DNA from: Anoxybacillus mongoliensis
GTDB taxonomy: Bacteria; Bacillota; Bacilli; Bacillales; Anoxybacillaceae
Assembly: GCF_014201515.1 (NCBI RefSeq)
Contig: NZ_JACHEQ010000001.1
Span: 248,001-312,000 of the forward strand
Direction: 5' to 3'
DNA length: 64,000 nucleotides
Shown: piece after piece, positions 9,315 through 18,078 of the stretch
Position numbering within the stretch: position 1 is the first letter of the stretch
How the letters are laid out: every line of letters starts with the position of its first letter
Translations under genes and position numbers: made by a program
Notes under the pieces: generated by a model
Databases searched by the model: none
Told to the model about the DNA's origin: nothing
The model's input: only the letters and a program-made list of their open reading frames with translations

Positions 9315-10063
9315 TTAAAAAACACTCCCCTCTCCTCTAACAAATCTAACTCTCGCTTCGAGTACGTATGCAAAAAGTTCCATACGACGACGGTAAGAAG
9401 TCCTTCCGTAATCGCAAGTGGTAATTGTGTCACCGCAAAAATGGAAGCGAATTTCAAAAATGCGCCCCATACGCCGCTCGTTACATCTGGAAATGCTAGA
9501 GCGAGTTGAAACGACGTCATAACGTATGTCGCCAAATTAGCCATCATCGCCGCTAAAAAGACAGACATACGCAACGATATTCCACACTTTTTACATAGAA
9601 CGAACAAGCCGTACGCAACAAACGGGCCAACAACCGCCATCGAAAATGCATTCGCCCCAAGCGTCGTCAAGCCACCATGCGCAAGCAAAAGCGCTTGAAA
9701 CAATAATACTGCTGTACCAATGACCGTCATCATAAACGGGCCAAATAAAAGCGCCCCAAATCCTGTCCCGGTCGGATGCGAGCTACTTCCCGTCACCGAT
9801 GGAATTTTTAATGCTGAGAGAACAAATGTAAACGCCGTCGCAAGCGCAAGAAGTAGTTTCGCCTCTGGCTTTTGTTTCATGAGGCGCGTCATTGTACGCA
9901 AACCAATAAAGAAAAACGGTAAAAATAGCAACCACCAAACGAGAGCCCATTGCCAAGGTAAAAACCCTTCCATAATGTGCATCGCATATACAGAAGGCGA
10001 GAGTGCAAATAAAATATAGACAGTAAGGCACACGCTAACGAACAAAAACAACGATTTCTTCAC
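9311..10063 (-). CDS. cbiM: Cobalt transporter substrate-capture protein CbiM
   Basis: Polytopic substrate-specific component of CbiMNQO (250 aa). After an N-terminal signal-like segment comes [14 protein letters not shown], whose His-Met element at the mature N-terminus binds Co(II) in characterised CbiM proteins. Further landmarks are [21 protein letters not shown] near residue 105 and a C-terminal [15 protein letters not shown]. The His motif and the cobalamin context favour cobalt over nickel. The start overlaps cbiW by four bases. Confidence 0.94.
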   Translation of the reverse strand: MKKSLFLFVSVCLTVYILFALSPSVYAMHIMEGFLPWQWALVWWLLFLPFFFIGLRTMTRLMKQKPEAKLLLALATAFTFVLSALKIPSVTGSSSHPTGTGFGALLFGPFMMTVIGTAVLLFQALLLAHGGLTTLGANAFSMAVVGPFVAYGLFVLCKKCGISLRMSVFLAAMMANLATYVMTSFQLALAFPDVTSGVWGAFLKFASIFAVTQLPLAITEGLLTVVVWNFLHTYSKRELDLLEERGVFFK

Positions 10064-10422
10064 TTCTCCTTCCCCCTTGTCGCCACGCTATATTCAGGCA
10101 TAACAAAACCTTCATCATATGTGTACGTCACATATTCATGCAATACTTCACCATCACGTACATGTTTTCGGACAATGTCCCGCGCAACTTGTTCATCGAT
10201 CGTACGATACCAAACACCTTCTGGATACACGATGACCACACATGCATCTTCACAGCGACCGTTGCACCTCGTCCGCGTCGTATGCACGTAAGCATGTAGT
10301 TGAAGTTGATCAATTTCATCACGAATGGCTTGCGTCACCTCTTCTCCCCGTTTTCGCATGCAGCTTGCTCCATTGCAAATAAGTACATGATGTTTCGTTC
10401 CTTGCAAATTCCACGTTGCCAT
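10060..10422 (-). CDS. cbiW: CbiW, thioredoxin-like [2Fe-2S] ferredoxin of the cobalamin operon
   Basis: A 120-aa protein with cysteines arranged CNGASC (residues ~16-21) and [10 protein letters not shown] (~52-61), the pattern of thioredoxin-like [2Fe-2S] ferredoxins. In B. megaterium an equivalent gene, cbiW, heads the anaerobic cob operon directly before cbiH60, and a redox role in ring contraction has been suggested. Here it is the first gene after the riboswitch terminator and is followed by cbiM with a four-base overlap. The exact electron partner is not known. Confidence 0.85.
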   Translation of the reverse strand: MATWNLQGTKHHVLICNGASCMRKRGEEVTQAIRDEIDQLQLHAYVHTTRTRCNGRCEDACVVIVYPEGVWYRTIDEQVARDIVRKHVRDGEVLHEYVTYTYDEGFVMPEYSVATRGKEK

Positions 10423-10442
10423 ATATCGTCGCTCCTTTTTTC

Positions 10443-10472
10443 AAAATAAAAAGCACCTCTAGGCAGAGGTGC
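10443..10472 (-). terminator. Riboswitch-controlled intrinsic terminator of the cob operon
   Basis: On the minus strand a perfect 8-bp stem, GCACCTCT / AGAGGTGC, with a 4-base loop is followed by TTTTTATTTT. It lies between the cobalamin riboswitch and cbiW, exactly where a transcription-terminating expression platform should be. Premature termination when cobalamin is bound is the expected outcome. The antiterminator partner was not resolved. Confidence 0.88.
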
Positions 10473-10576
10473 AGAAAAAACGAAAGATTCAAAAAATAGA
10501 GCATACGCCACTAAGCATATATAACGTCCATCGTTCCCGCACGTCTCCCTATATTCCCGTAGGCAGCCGACGTATC

Positions 10577-10738
10577 GCAAGCAGGCAGGTCTCCTGGCTT
10601 AGGTTCATCATTTCGCTGCGCCTTCCCAAAAAATCAGTGGCACGTTGCAGCGAAACTCCCCATCACAGTGGCGGGTACCGCGACGGCTTTGCACCGTTCT
10701 TCCCTTTTAAGCATACAAACGTATGCACCGTACTTGCT
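10577..10738 (-). promoter_or_regulatory. Cobalamin (B12) riboswitch
   Basis: The minus strand contains the B12 box AGCCAGGAGACCTGCC (10584-10599) and upstream core elements matching the cobalamin aptamer: AAAAGGGAAGAACGGTG, then GCCGTCGCGGTACCCGCCACTGTGA in two parts, then TGCCACTG and GGGAAGGCGC. A GCAAG/CTTGC pair (10734-10738 with 10577-10581) can close P1. It sits in the ~400-base leader of cbiW, upstream of the 10443-10472 terminator, so it should shut off both corrin synthesis and cobalt uptake when adenosylcobalamin is plentiful. Confidence 0.95.
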
Positions 10739-10813
10739 CATCATATATACGTTTTCAAAGAACATGGTGTTAATCATATGATACACCATTTTTTTCTTCT
10801 TGCCTATCCTGTT

Positions 10814-10843
10814 TACAAAAAAGAGCCTCCCTATTCAGAAGGC
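10814..10843 (-). terminator. Intrinsic terminator after the maltodextrin operon
   Basis: On the minus strand GCCTTC and GGAGGC form a 6-bp stem (one G-U pair) around a 7-base loop that includes the regulator's TAG stop. A TCTTTTTTG run follows. It ends the malE-to-regulator operon just before the cob leader. Confidence 0.7.
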
Positions 10844-11865
10844 GCCTTGTAGTAATCGCACGAAAATCGTTTCACGATCGTATGTGGAATAATGATTCGC
10901 TTAATCGGCTCATTTGGGTTTTCGATTTGTTGAATTAAATTTCTTGCTGCTTCAAAGCCAAGTTGAAAAATATGAATGTCTACCGATGTAAGCGGTGGAC
11001 GAGAAATTTCCGATAAAAGTACGTTGTTAAAACTGACGATCGATACATCTCCCGGCACGCTTAATCCCATTTCAGCAAGCGTATTTAATACCCCAAGCGC
11101 CATTAAATCGTCGGCAACAACGAGCGCAGTTGGCGGTTCAGCAAGTGAAAGCAACTCTTTCATCGCCTCTTGTCCGCCTTCTTTTAAAAATTCTTCATGC
11201 ACAATGTAATCTTTTCGATATACAAGACCTGCAGATTTTAACGCTTTTTCATAACCGCGCAAACGATCCATCGTTACAATGAGATTGACGTTTCCACCGA
11301 CAAACGCGATGCGCTCATGACCGAGTTCAATTAAATATTCTGTCGCCTCACGCGCCGCCCGAACGTTATCGTTATCAACGTGCGTAATCTCCTCTGCTTT
11401 TTTATGCGGTTTTCCAATGACAACAAACGGCACATCTTCTTTCTGTAAATACGCCATAATTTTATCGTTCGCACGCGAATACAGCAAAATGACACCATCG
11501 ACGCGCTTTCCTTGCACCATATGCACGACCCCGTCGTAAATTTCCGCTTCCGTTTCCCCTGTCGATAACTGCAACGCATATTGCCGATCATGCACCGCTT
11601 TACTAATGCCGCGAATAACTTCTGGGAAAAACGGGTTTTGAAACGCTTTATCAGCTGAGCTCGGCATGACGAGCCCGATCACTTGCGTCGACTTATTCGC
11701 CAAACTGCGCGCGATGAAATTCGGATGATAGCCAAGCTCTTTCATTGCCTCGCGCACTTTTTTCTTCGTTTTTTCGCTAATGCGCGGGCTATCTGCGATG
11801 ACGCGGGAAACGGTCGATGGCGCCACATTCGCTCGCTTCGCTACATCTTTAATCGTTACTGTCAT
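10831..11865 (-). CDS. LacI-family regulator of maltodextrin use (MalR-like)
   Basis: A 344-aa LacI/GalR repressor. Residues 3-25 form the helix-turn-helix (IKDVAKRANVAPSTVSRVI), followed by the hinge and a periplasmic-binding-protein-like sugar domain (GLVMPSSADKAF, LGHERIAFVGG, ALVVADDLMALGVL). ATG 11865 is chosen because GGGGGA precedes it and the HTH then begins at residue 3. A longer ORF to 12003 has no HTH extension. As the last gene of the malE-malA operon it probably autoregulates it through the palindromes near 19420-19621. The effector is probably maltose or a maltodextrin, by inference. Confidence 0.9.
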   Translation of the reverse strand: MTVTIKDVAKRANVAPSTVSRVIADSPRISEKTKKKVREAMKELGYHPNFIARSLANKSTQVIGLVMPSSADKAFQNPFFPEVIRGISKAVHDRQYALQLSTGETEAEIYDGVVHMVQGKRVDGVILLYSRANDKIMAYLQKEDVPFVVIGKPHKKAEEITHVDNDNVRAAREATEYLIELGHERIAFVGGNVNLIVTMDRLRGYEKALKSAGLVYRKDYIVHEEFLKEGGQEAMKELLSLAEPPTALVVADDLMALGVLNTLAEMGLSVPGDVSIVSFNNVLLSEISRPPLTSVDIHIFQLGFEAARNLIQQIENPNEPIKRIIIPHTIVKRFSCDYYKAPSE

Positions 11866-11881
11866 AAAAATCCCCCATCTC

Positions 11882-14209
11882 TTACAAAACAAACGTGTTT
11901 GTCGCTTCATCGATGACTCGTTGTTCCCCATTAACAACAATTGTGGACGGTACATCGCCAACAAATGCGACATGCAATTGCCATGTTGGTTGGTACGTCC
12001 CATCTGTTTTTACGTCAAAATGAACGGTATGATCAACAAACGTTGCTCGAATATGCATGCGCGCATATTCCCCTTTTTCATACGCAAACGTTGCGCCGTC
12101 ATCATCATAAAGCGTGTATGTCGATGTTCCTTCTTTCATTGTATACACGTACAATGTCATTTGTTCATTAGCCGTAGCGGTCGATAGCTTTACATCGGCG
12201 TGAGCGATCATCGCCCCTTCTTTCACATATATCGGCAAACGATCAAGCGGTGCTTCGACAATATATCGGTGACCACCTTCAAATTTTTCTTTCGTCCAAT
12301 AATCAACCCAACGTCCTTCTGGGAAGTACACGATACGATGCGCTGTATACGGACGCATCACCGGAGCGACCATTACTTCATTTCCAACCATAAATTGATC
12401 TGAGATGTTCCACGTTTCGCGATCGTTCGGATATTCCATCATCAGCGGGCGCATCATCGGCACACCTGTTTGATGCGCTTCAAAATATAACGAGTAGAAG
12501 TGCGGTAACCATTCATAACGCAATTCAATATATCGTTTTATGATTTGTTCATATGTTTCCCCAAACGCCCACGGTTCTTGCCGTGCAAAACCGATCGCAC
12601 AATGATTGCGGAAATATGGGAAAAATGCCCCAACTTGCGTCCAACGAACGAGCAGTTCTCCATTCGCATCATGCGCAAATCCACCGACATCTGCCCCGCA
12701 AAACGCCACTGCGGATAATCCTAAGTTTAAGCACATCGGTATCGACAGTTCAAGATGCTCCCAAAAGCTACGATTATCGCCTGTCCATACCGCTGCATAG
12801 CGATGAATACCGGCAAATCCTGCACGCGTCAATACGAACGGACGTTTTCCTTTCAGTTGCTTTTTCAATGCATGATACGTCGCCTCTGTCATCATCATCC
12901 CGTATACGTTATGCACTTGACGATGTGTTTTCCATCCGTCATGAACAACTTGTTCATCCATCGTTTTTGTCTCGTTAAACACGGATGGCTCATTCATATC
13001 GTTCCAAATGCCTTCAATGCCAATGTCCGTATAAAACGTATGTTGTTCGCCCCACCATTTGCGCACTTTTTTCTTTAAAAAATCTGGAAACACGCTCGTA
13101 CCTGGCCAAACGTCTCCTTTATATAGCGTTCCGTCAGCATATTTACCAAAATAATCTTTTTGCACTCCATCACGATACGTATCATACTCCGCATCGACTT
13201 TCACGCCCGGATCGACAATCGGAACGATATGAACCCCTTGTTCTTTTGCATATTGAACGAGCGATTGCGGATGTGGAAATCGTTTTTGATCAAATGTGAA
13301 TACACGATATTCATCCATATAATGAATGTCCAAATATACTGCATCAAGCGGAATGTGTTTTGCCCGAAACGTATCGATGAGTTCACGCACTTCCTGCTCG
13401 GTTTCATAGCTATAACGCGATTGATGATACCCGAGCGCCCATTTCGGTGGTAGCGGCATACGTCCAACAAGATGCGTATATTGTGCTAACACATCTTTCG
13501 GATGCGGCCCAGCAAACACATAATAATCAAGTGCCCCACCATCTGATGTAAACGTATAAAACGATTCATGACGTAAATCAAACGTCGTTTTATACGTATG
13601 ATCGAAAAAAATGCCGTGCGCATGCCCGTTTTTTAACACCATCATATACGGATGCGACTGATATAACGGATCTGTTTCTAAATTGTGCGGCGCATACACA
13701 TCCGTATTCCACATCGTCCATATCGCACCGCGCTTATTTAACACACCTGTTTTTTCCCCTAATCCATATACGACGTCTGTCGGAGCAAGCGCATGTGTAC
13801 ACCGCATACGCCCTTTCGCTTGAAAACATACAGGTTGTTCATCGCGCACAAGCAGCGTTCCTTCATTGTCGTATATCGCTAACCGAAACGGACTTCGCTC
13901 GATGACGACCGTTAATTGTTTCGTCTGCAACTCCCATCCGTTTTCTTTTTCCCGAACGTGCACGTCTACTTTTTCTGGTGTTGCGATGACCGCTGGGCTA
14001 ACGGAATTGTACGTTCCATCGAACGGATCGATCGTCACCCGAACGATATCGCCACGATAAAAATGAATATTAACAACTGCTTCGTCGCACGTCAATGCAA
14101 ATATTTGTTTTTTACCTTCAATTTTTTGCACATCTCCAATCGGTTGCCACACTTCTTTTTCGTCCGCTTGATCGATCGGTCGGATCGCAAAACTCGTATC
14201 TTCTAACAT
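11882..14209 (-). CDS. GH31 alpha-glucosidase
   Basis: A 775-aa glycoside hydrolase family 31 enzyme that releases glucose from maltose and maltooligosaccharides. It has the family nucleophile region IWNDMNEPSVF near residue 402, WTGDNRSFWEHL with the acid/base Asp near 475, and GADVGGFAHDANGELL near 500. An N-terminal beta-sandwich (~1-230) and C-terminal beta domains complete the fold. No signal peptide, so it is cytoplasmic and acts after MalEFG import. ATG 14209 has GGGGGAGAG upstream. It begins 19 bases after the amylase stop. Confidence 0.93.
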   Translation of the reverse strand: MLEDTSFAIRPIDQADEKEVWQPIGDVQKIEGKKQIFALTCDEAVVNIHFYRGDIVRVTIDPFDGTYNSVSPAVIATPEKVDVHVREKENGWELQTKQLTVVIERSPFRLAIYDNEGTLLVRDEQPVCFQAKGRMRCTHALAPTDVVYGLGEKTGVLNKRGAIWTMWNTDVYAPHNLETDPLYQSHPYMMVLKNGHAHGIFFDHTYKTTFDLRHESFYTFTSDGGALDYYVFAGPHPKDVLAQYTHLVGRMPLPPKWALGYHQSRYSYETEQEVRELIDTFRAKHIPLDAVYLDIHYMDEYRVFTFDQKRFPHPQSLVQYAKEQGVHIVPIVDPGVKVDAEYDTYRDGVQKDYFGKYADGTLYKGDVWPGTSVFPDFLKKKVRKWWGEQHTFYTDIGIEGIWNDMNEPSVFNETKTMDEQVVHDGWKTHRQVHNVYGMMMTEATYHALKKQLKGKRPFVLTRAGFAGIHRYAAVWTGDNRSFWEHLELSIPMCLNLGLSAVAFCGADVGGFAHDANGELLVRWTQVGAFFPYFRNHCAIGFARQEPWAFGETYEQIIKRYIELRYEWLPHFYSLYFEAHQTGVPMMRPLMMEYPNDRETWNISDQFMVGNEVMVAPVMRPYTAHRIVYFPEGRWVDYWTKEKFEGGHRYIVEAPLDRLPIYVKEGAMIAHADVKLSTATANEQMTLYVYTMKEGTSTYTLYDDDGATFAYEKGEYARMHIRATFVDHTVHFDVKTDGTYQPTWQLHVAFVGDVPSTIVVNGEQRVIDEATNTFVL

Positions 14210-14228
14210 GTTCTCTCCCCCATCATCA

Positions 14229-15743
14229 TTACGCTTTTCGTTTGCGCGCGAAGTATAAAAACAGTCCAAATGCCGTATATACCGCAACAAGTGCCGCGAT
14301 AAACGGAATGTTTAATCCCGTTTTTGGCGCAAGCACGTAAATTTCCGCCGTTTCGCGATCTAAAATGATATCGTACTTCCCATCTTTGCTGCGCACTAAA
14401 TCTCCTGCAAGCAACCCGCGCAATTCTTTTCCTTGTTCTAATTCATTTGTTAACGTTACTTTTTGCGTTTTTGACGTATTGTTAATCGCAATGACTGCTG
14501 TTTCGTTTTTATACGTTCGTTTAAAGAGCGCCATGCCGTCTTTTTCATAAAGCAACTCAAAATCACCTCGGCGAAGCGACGGAAGCTTCTCGCGCAATTC
14601 ACCGAGCTTTGTGACATAATCAACGAGCTCTTTATCAGTACGGAAATTCATTAAACGACGATTGTCTGGATCTTCCCCACCATCAAGCGCAATTTCTGTT
14701 CCATAGTACATAATCGGAATGCCCGGTGCTGAAAACAAATACGTCAGTCCAAGCTTTAAACGCGTCACCGGATTGATGCGGTTTTGCAAGGCTAATCGGG
14801 TAAAACGAACCGTATCATGATTATCTAAAAATGTGCCAAGTAAATACGGACGGTCATAAAACGCCTCGTTTCGCTTCCATACGTTGTAAATTGGCTCAAG
14901 CGATTGATCGACGTTTGAAAAAATCGTTGATGCTTCTTTATAAAACGGAAAATCAATTAATGCATCAATCCCGTGCTTCCCATATTCCGCAACATAGCGC
15001 GGATCGTCATGCCACACTTCACCAAGAAGGAAAAAGTCTTGTTTCACCGATTTCACTTCTTTTGAAAACTCGTCCCAAAACCATTTCGGCACATGTTTGA
15101 CCGTATCTAAACGATAGCCATCAATATCCGTTTCTTGAATCCACCATTTTGCAACATCAAATAAGTACGCTTTCACTTCTGGATTTTCTTGCGCTAAATC
15201 AGGGAGACCAAATAGCCAGCCATTTTCGACTTCTTGCTGGTTCGCCCAATTGAAAATGTCTTTTTTCTCATGAAACCAATCTTTTTTCGCTGGATCGTTT
15301 AGCCACGGGTGATTGTAACCCGTATGGTTCACTACAAAATCTAAAATAACTTTCATATCGCGTTTATGCGCTTCTTTTACAAGTCGTTTAAAATCATCGA
15401 GCGTGCCAAAATGCTCTTCCACTTTGTAAAAGTCTTCAATCCAATAACCGTGATACCCGCCTTTTTCATTCGCAAAAATCGGGGTCAACCAAATTGCTGT
15501 AAAGCCCATTTGTTTTATGTAGTCGAGCTTGTCAATAATTCCTTGCAAATCACCGCCATGATACGCTTTCGGATCATGTACGTCCACTTCATAGTCATTT
15601 TTCGGATTTCCGTTATTAAAACGGTCGACCATAATAAAATAAATGCGTTCATCTTGCCACGTTCGCTCCGTTTCTGCGCTTGTTGGCAACGCAACTGAAA
15701 ATAAAAACACAAAAACAAGTAGCGCACGACATACATGTTTCAT
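14229..15743 (-). CDS. Cell-surface alpha-amylase (GH13) with C-terminal anchor
   Basis: A 504-aa secreted GH13 amylase. The N-terminus is a signal peptide (MKHVCRALLVFVFLFSVALP, cleavage near TSAE). The catalytic Asp lies in DGYRLDTVKH near residue 210, the Glu in LLGEVWH near 239 and the second Asp in FLDNHDTVRF near 307. The C-terminus has LAPKTG, then a ~20-residue hydrophobic stretch and RKRKA, so the enzyme should stay attached to membrane or wall. ATG 15743 has GGGGAG eight bases upstream; an in-frame GTG at 15752 overlaps that site. It supplies dextrins to MalEFG. Confidence 0.9.
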   Translation of the reverse strand: MKHVCRALLVFVFLFSVALPTSAETERTWQDERIYFIMVDRFNNGNPKNDYEVDVHDPKAYHGGDLQGIIDKLDYIKQMGFTAIWLTPIFANEKGGYHGYWIEDFYKVEEHFGTLDDFKRLVKEAHKRDMKVILDFVVNHTGYNHPWLNDPAKKDWFHEKKDIFNWANQQEVENGWLFGLPDLAQENPEVKAYLFDVAKWWIQETDIDGYRLDTVKHVPKWFWDEFSKEVKSVKQDFFLLGEVWHDDPRYVAEYGKHGIDALIDFPFYKEASTIFSNVDQSLEPIYNVWKRNEAFYDRPYLLGTFLDNHDTVRFTRLALQNRINPVTRLKLGLTYLFSAPGIPIMYYGTEIALDGGEDPDNRRLMNFRTDKELVDYVTKLGELREKLPSLRRGDFELLYEKDGMALFKRTYKNETAVIAINNTSKTQKVTLTNELEQGKELRGLLAGDLVRSKDGKYDIILDRETAEIYVLAPKTGLNIPFIAALVAVYTAFGLFLYFARKRKA

Positions 15744-15804
15744 CCTATTCACTCCCCATTCATTCCAAAGCTTCTTATGTTAATATATCTCGAAATAGTA
15801 AGAA

Positions 15805-15833
15805 AGGAAAGAACCTAAGCGATTCTTTCCTTC
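15805..15833 (-). terminator. Hairpin after malG, possible partial terminator
   Basis: AAGGAAAGAA and TTCTTTCCTT form a 10-bp stem around a 9-base loop directly downstream of the malG stop on the minus strand, followed by only a short T-rich tract. It may partly end the transporter transcript or protect its 3' end, reducing amylase expression relative to malEFG. Confidence 0.5.
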
Positions 15834-15839
15834 CGTTTC

Positions 15840-16682
15840 TCACCCTTTTGTTCCACCTGCCGTTAAGCCAGAGACGAAATACTTTTGGAATGAAAGGAAG
15901 AGAATAGCGATCGGCACCGCAATTAAAACGGAACCTGCCGCAAACGTTGTAAATTCACTACCAAATTGTTTTGCGACTAAATCGTACAATCCGACCGCAA
16001 GCGTATATTTTTCTTTACTGCGCAGCAACACGCTCGCTAAAATGAAATCGCCAAACGGTGCAATAAACGTAAATAGCGCCACAACCGCAATAATCGGTTT
16101 CGCAAGCGGTAAAACGATTTGAAAGAAAATGCGCAAATGTCCTGCTCCGTCAATTTTCGCTGATTCATCGAGCTCTTTCGGGATCGTATCTAAATATCCT
16201 TTCATCAGCCACGTATTCATCGGAATGGCACCGCCGACGTATACAAGAATTAACCCTAAATGCGTATCGACTAATCCCGTTAAAAGTGCCAAAATGAAAA
16301 TCGCAATTAACGCCGCAAAGTTTGGGATCATTTGTAAAATCAAAAACGTCATCAGCCCGTTTTGGCGCCCGATAAAGCGATAACGCGAAAATGAATAAGC
16401 CGTTAAACTAACTAAAATGACGGAAAAAATCATCGTCAACGTTGAAATTTTTAAAGAGTTCCAATACCAAGTCAAATAGTCACTTTGCGATGTATCAAAC
16501 AATTTTTTGTAATGGGCAAGCGTGGCGTTGTCCGGAATCATTTTCGACCCCGATAAGCTTTGCCCCGGGTTAAACGACGAGCCAACGACCCAAAGAAGCG
16601 GATAGACGATAATGATCGTCATCACCAAAATGACTGCATACGACAACGTAAGCCGAATGAGTTTTTGTCTTTTCATATCCAT
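15840..16682 (-). CDS. malG: Maltodextrin ABC transporter permease MalG
   Basis: A 280-aa inner-membrane permease with six predicted hydrophobic segments and the ABC coupling motif ELDESAKIDGAGHLRIFFQIVLP, split here as ELDESAKIDGAG plus HLRIFFQIVLP, near residue 170. It pairs with MalF to import maltodextrins. The start ATG at 16682 lies just after the malF stop; a second ATG two codons later is possible. No dedicated ATPase gene is in the cluster, so a shared MsmX-type ATPase elsewhere is likely, as in B. subtilis. Confidence 0.9.
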   Translation of the reverse strand: MDMKRQKLIRLTLSYAVILVMTIIIVYPLLWVVGSSFNPGQSLSGSKMIPDNATLAHYKKLFDTSQSDYLTWYWNSLKISTLTMIFSVILVSLTAYSFSRYRFIGRQNGLMTFLILQMIPNFAALIAIFILALLTGLVDTHLGLILVYVGGAIPMNTWLMKGYLDTIPKELDESAKIDGAGHLRIFFQIVLPLAKPIIAVVALFTFIAPFGDFILASVLLRSKEKYTLAVGLYDLVAKQFGSEFTTFAAGSVLIAVPIAILFLSFQKYFVSGLTAGGTKG

Positions 16683-16683
16683 A

Positions 16684-17967
16684 TTACATCATATCCTCTT
16701 CTTTAAATGATTTTGTTCTTCTAAACTGCCATAATGCGACAGATACGACAACGAGCGAAAGCAATAACGTAATCGCTGCTGCTTTCGAATATTGCGCAGA
16801 CGTCATCGTTAAACGATAAATCCACGAAATTAAAATATCTGTCGCACCTGCATTTTGCCCAGATACCGCAGGGCCGCCACCATTAAATAAGTAAATGATG
16901 TTAAAGTTGTTGAAGTTAAACGTATATTGCGTAATTAAAATTGGCGCTGTCGCATACAACACGAGCGGAAGTGTAATTTTCGTAAACTTTTGCCAACTTG
17001 AAGCACCATCGACTGTCGCCGCTTCATACAATTCATTCGGAATCGCTTGCAATACCCCTGTTGTCATCGCAAAGACGAACGGGAAGCCGAGCCACGTTTG
17101 AATAAGAATCAACGCTACTTTCGTCCAAAATGGATCGGTCATCCATTCAAGCGGCTTGATGCCAAATGCAGCTAAAATCGTTTTATTAATGACCCCGAAC
17201 GATTCGTTAAACATACCTGAGAAAACGAGAATCGTCACAAACGCTGGAACAGCCCAAGGTAAAATGAAAATCGTCCGAATGATCGCTTTTCCTTTTAAGT
17301 CTTTTTGGTTCACGATAATGGCTAGGAAAATACCGAGCGCAATTTGTAACGTTGTTGCACCGAACGTCCAAACGATCGTCCAGGCAAGTACGTTAATAAA
17401 CGTTTTCCGCCAAAGATCGAGCTTCACTAAATCAATGAAGTTTTGAAATCCGACCCAATCAACAAGCTTTGCTGGCGGGGAATGATACAAATCATAGTTT
17501 GTAAACGCCAATAACACGACGAAAATAATCGGGAAAATAACGACGAACACAAGTAAAATAAAACCTGGTGAAATCATTAAATATGGAAAGCCGTTGTCTA
17601 CAAGCGCACGATATTGCTCGCGCAACGAGCTAATTTTCAACCCTAAATCGCGTTTTTGCCCATTTTTATAGGCGTCGCGCAAATTAAATGCATAAAACCC
17701 AAGACCAAACACCGAAATAATAACCGCTAAAATTCCTTCAACGAGCAAGAAAATGGAATGGTCACGTCCAACAACTTCACCGAGCGTAAAGATTCCCCAC
17801 CATCCCATATTTAATAAATCTTTAAAAACGATCAAAAACGAAGCAGCTAAAATAAAAAATGAGATACCTTTCACGTATTGACGATTATATAGTTGTCCAA
17901 ATCCCGGAATAAGTGATAAACCGAGGGCAATTTTCCGATGGTTCGATTGATACATTGGTGTTTCCAT
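16684..17967 (-). CDS. malF: Maltodextrin ABC transporter permease MalF
   Basis: A 427-aa permease with an N-terminal extension of extra membrane segments (GLSLIPGFGQLYNRQYVKGI near residue 15) and the EAA coupling loop ELYEAATVDGASSWQKF near 320. It forms the channel with MalG. I chose ATG 17967 because AGAAAGGAG lies upstream at good spacing. The ORF reaching 18075 would run into the malE-malF hairpin. It is separated from malE by 111 bases containing that hairpin. Confidence 0.9.
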   Translation of the reverse strand: METPMYQSNHRKIALGLSLIPGFGQLYNRQYVKGISFFILAASFLIVFKDLLNMGWWGIFTLGEVVGRDHSIFLLVEGILAVIISVFGLGFYAFNLRDAYKNGQKRDLGLKISSLREQYRALVDNGFPYLMISPGFILLVFVVIFPIIFVVLLAFTNYDLYHSPPAKLVDWVGFQNFIDLVKLDLWRKTFINVLAWTIVWTFGATTLQIALGIFLAIIVNQKDLKGKAIIRTIFILPWAVPAFVTILVFSGMFNESFGVINKTILAAFGIKPLEWMTDPFWTKVALILIQTWLGFPFVFAMTTGVLQAIPNELYEAATVDGASSWQKFTKITLPLVLYATAPILITQYTFNFNNFNIIYLFNGGGPAVSGQNAGATDILISWIYRLTMTSAQYSKAAAITLLLSLVVVSVALWQFRRTKSFKEEDMM

Positions 17968-18044
17968 TGATTTTGTCTCCTTTCTAAACAATGGCGAGGA
18001 GCGCACTTGAATGTGAATAACTAAACAAATAAAAGAAAGTTGAA

Positions 18045-18071
18045 GCAGTACCTCTACAAGAGAGGTACCGC
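18045..18071 (-). terminator. malE-malF intergenic hairpin (attenuator or mRNA stabiliser)
   Basis: An 11-bp stem with one mismatch (18045-18055 with 18061-18071) and a 5-base loop lies directly after the malE stop. The downstream minus-strand sequence CTTCAACTTTCTTTTATTTG is only loosely T-rich. Such hairpins after binding-protein genes commonly make that protein more abundant than the permeases by stabilising its mRNA or limiting read-through. Confidence 0.6.
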
Positions 18072-18078
18072 TCACTTC

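Noticed and set aside
10469-10852. 127-codon plus-strand ORF through the cob leader
   Set aside because: It is the antisense of the cobalamin riboswitch and terminators, and has no ribosome binding site or family resemblance.
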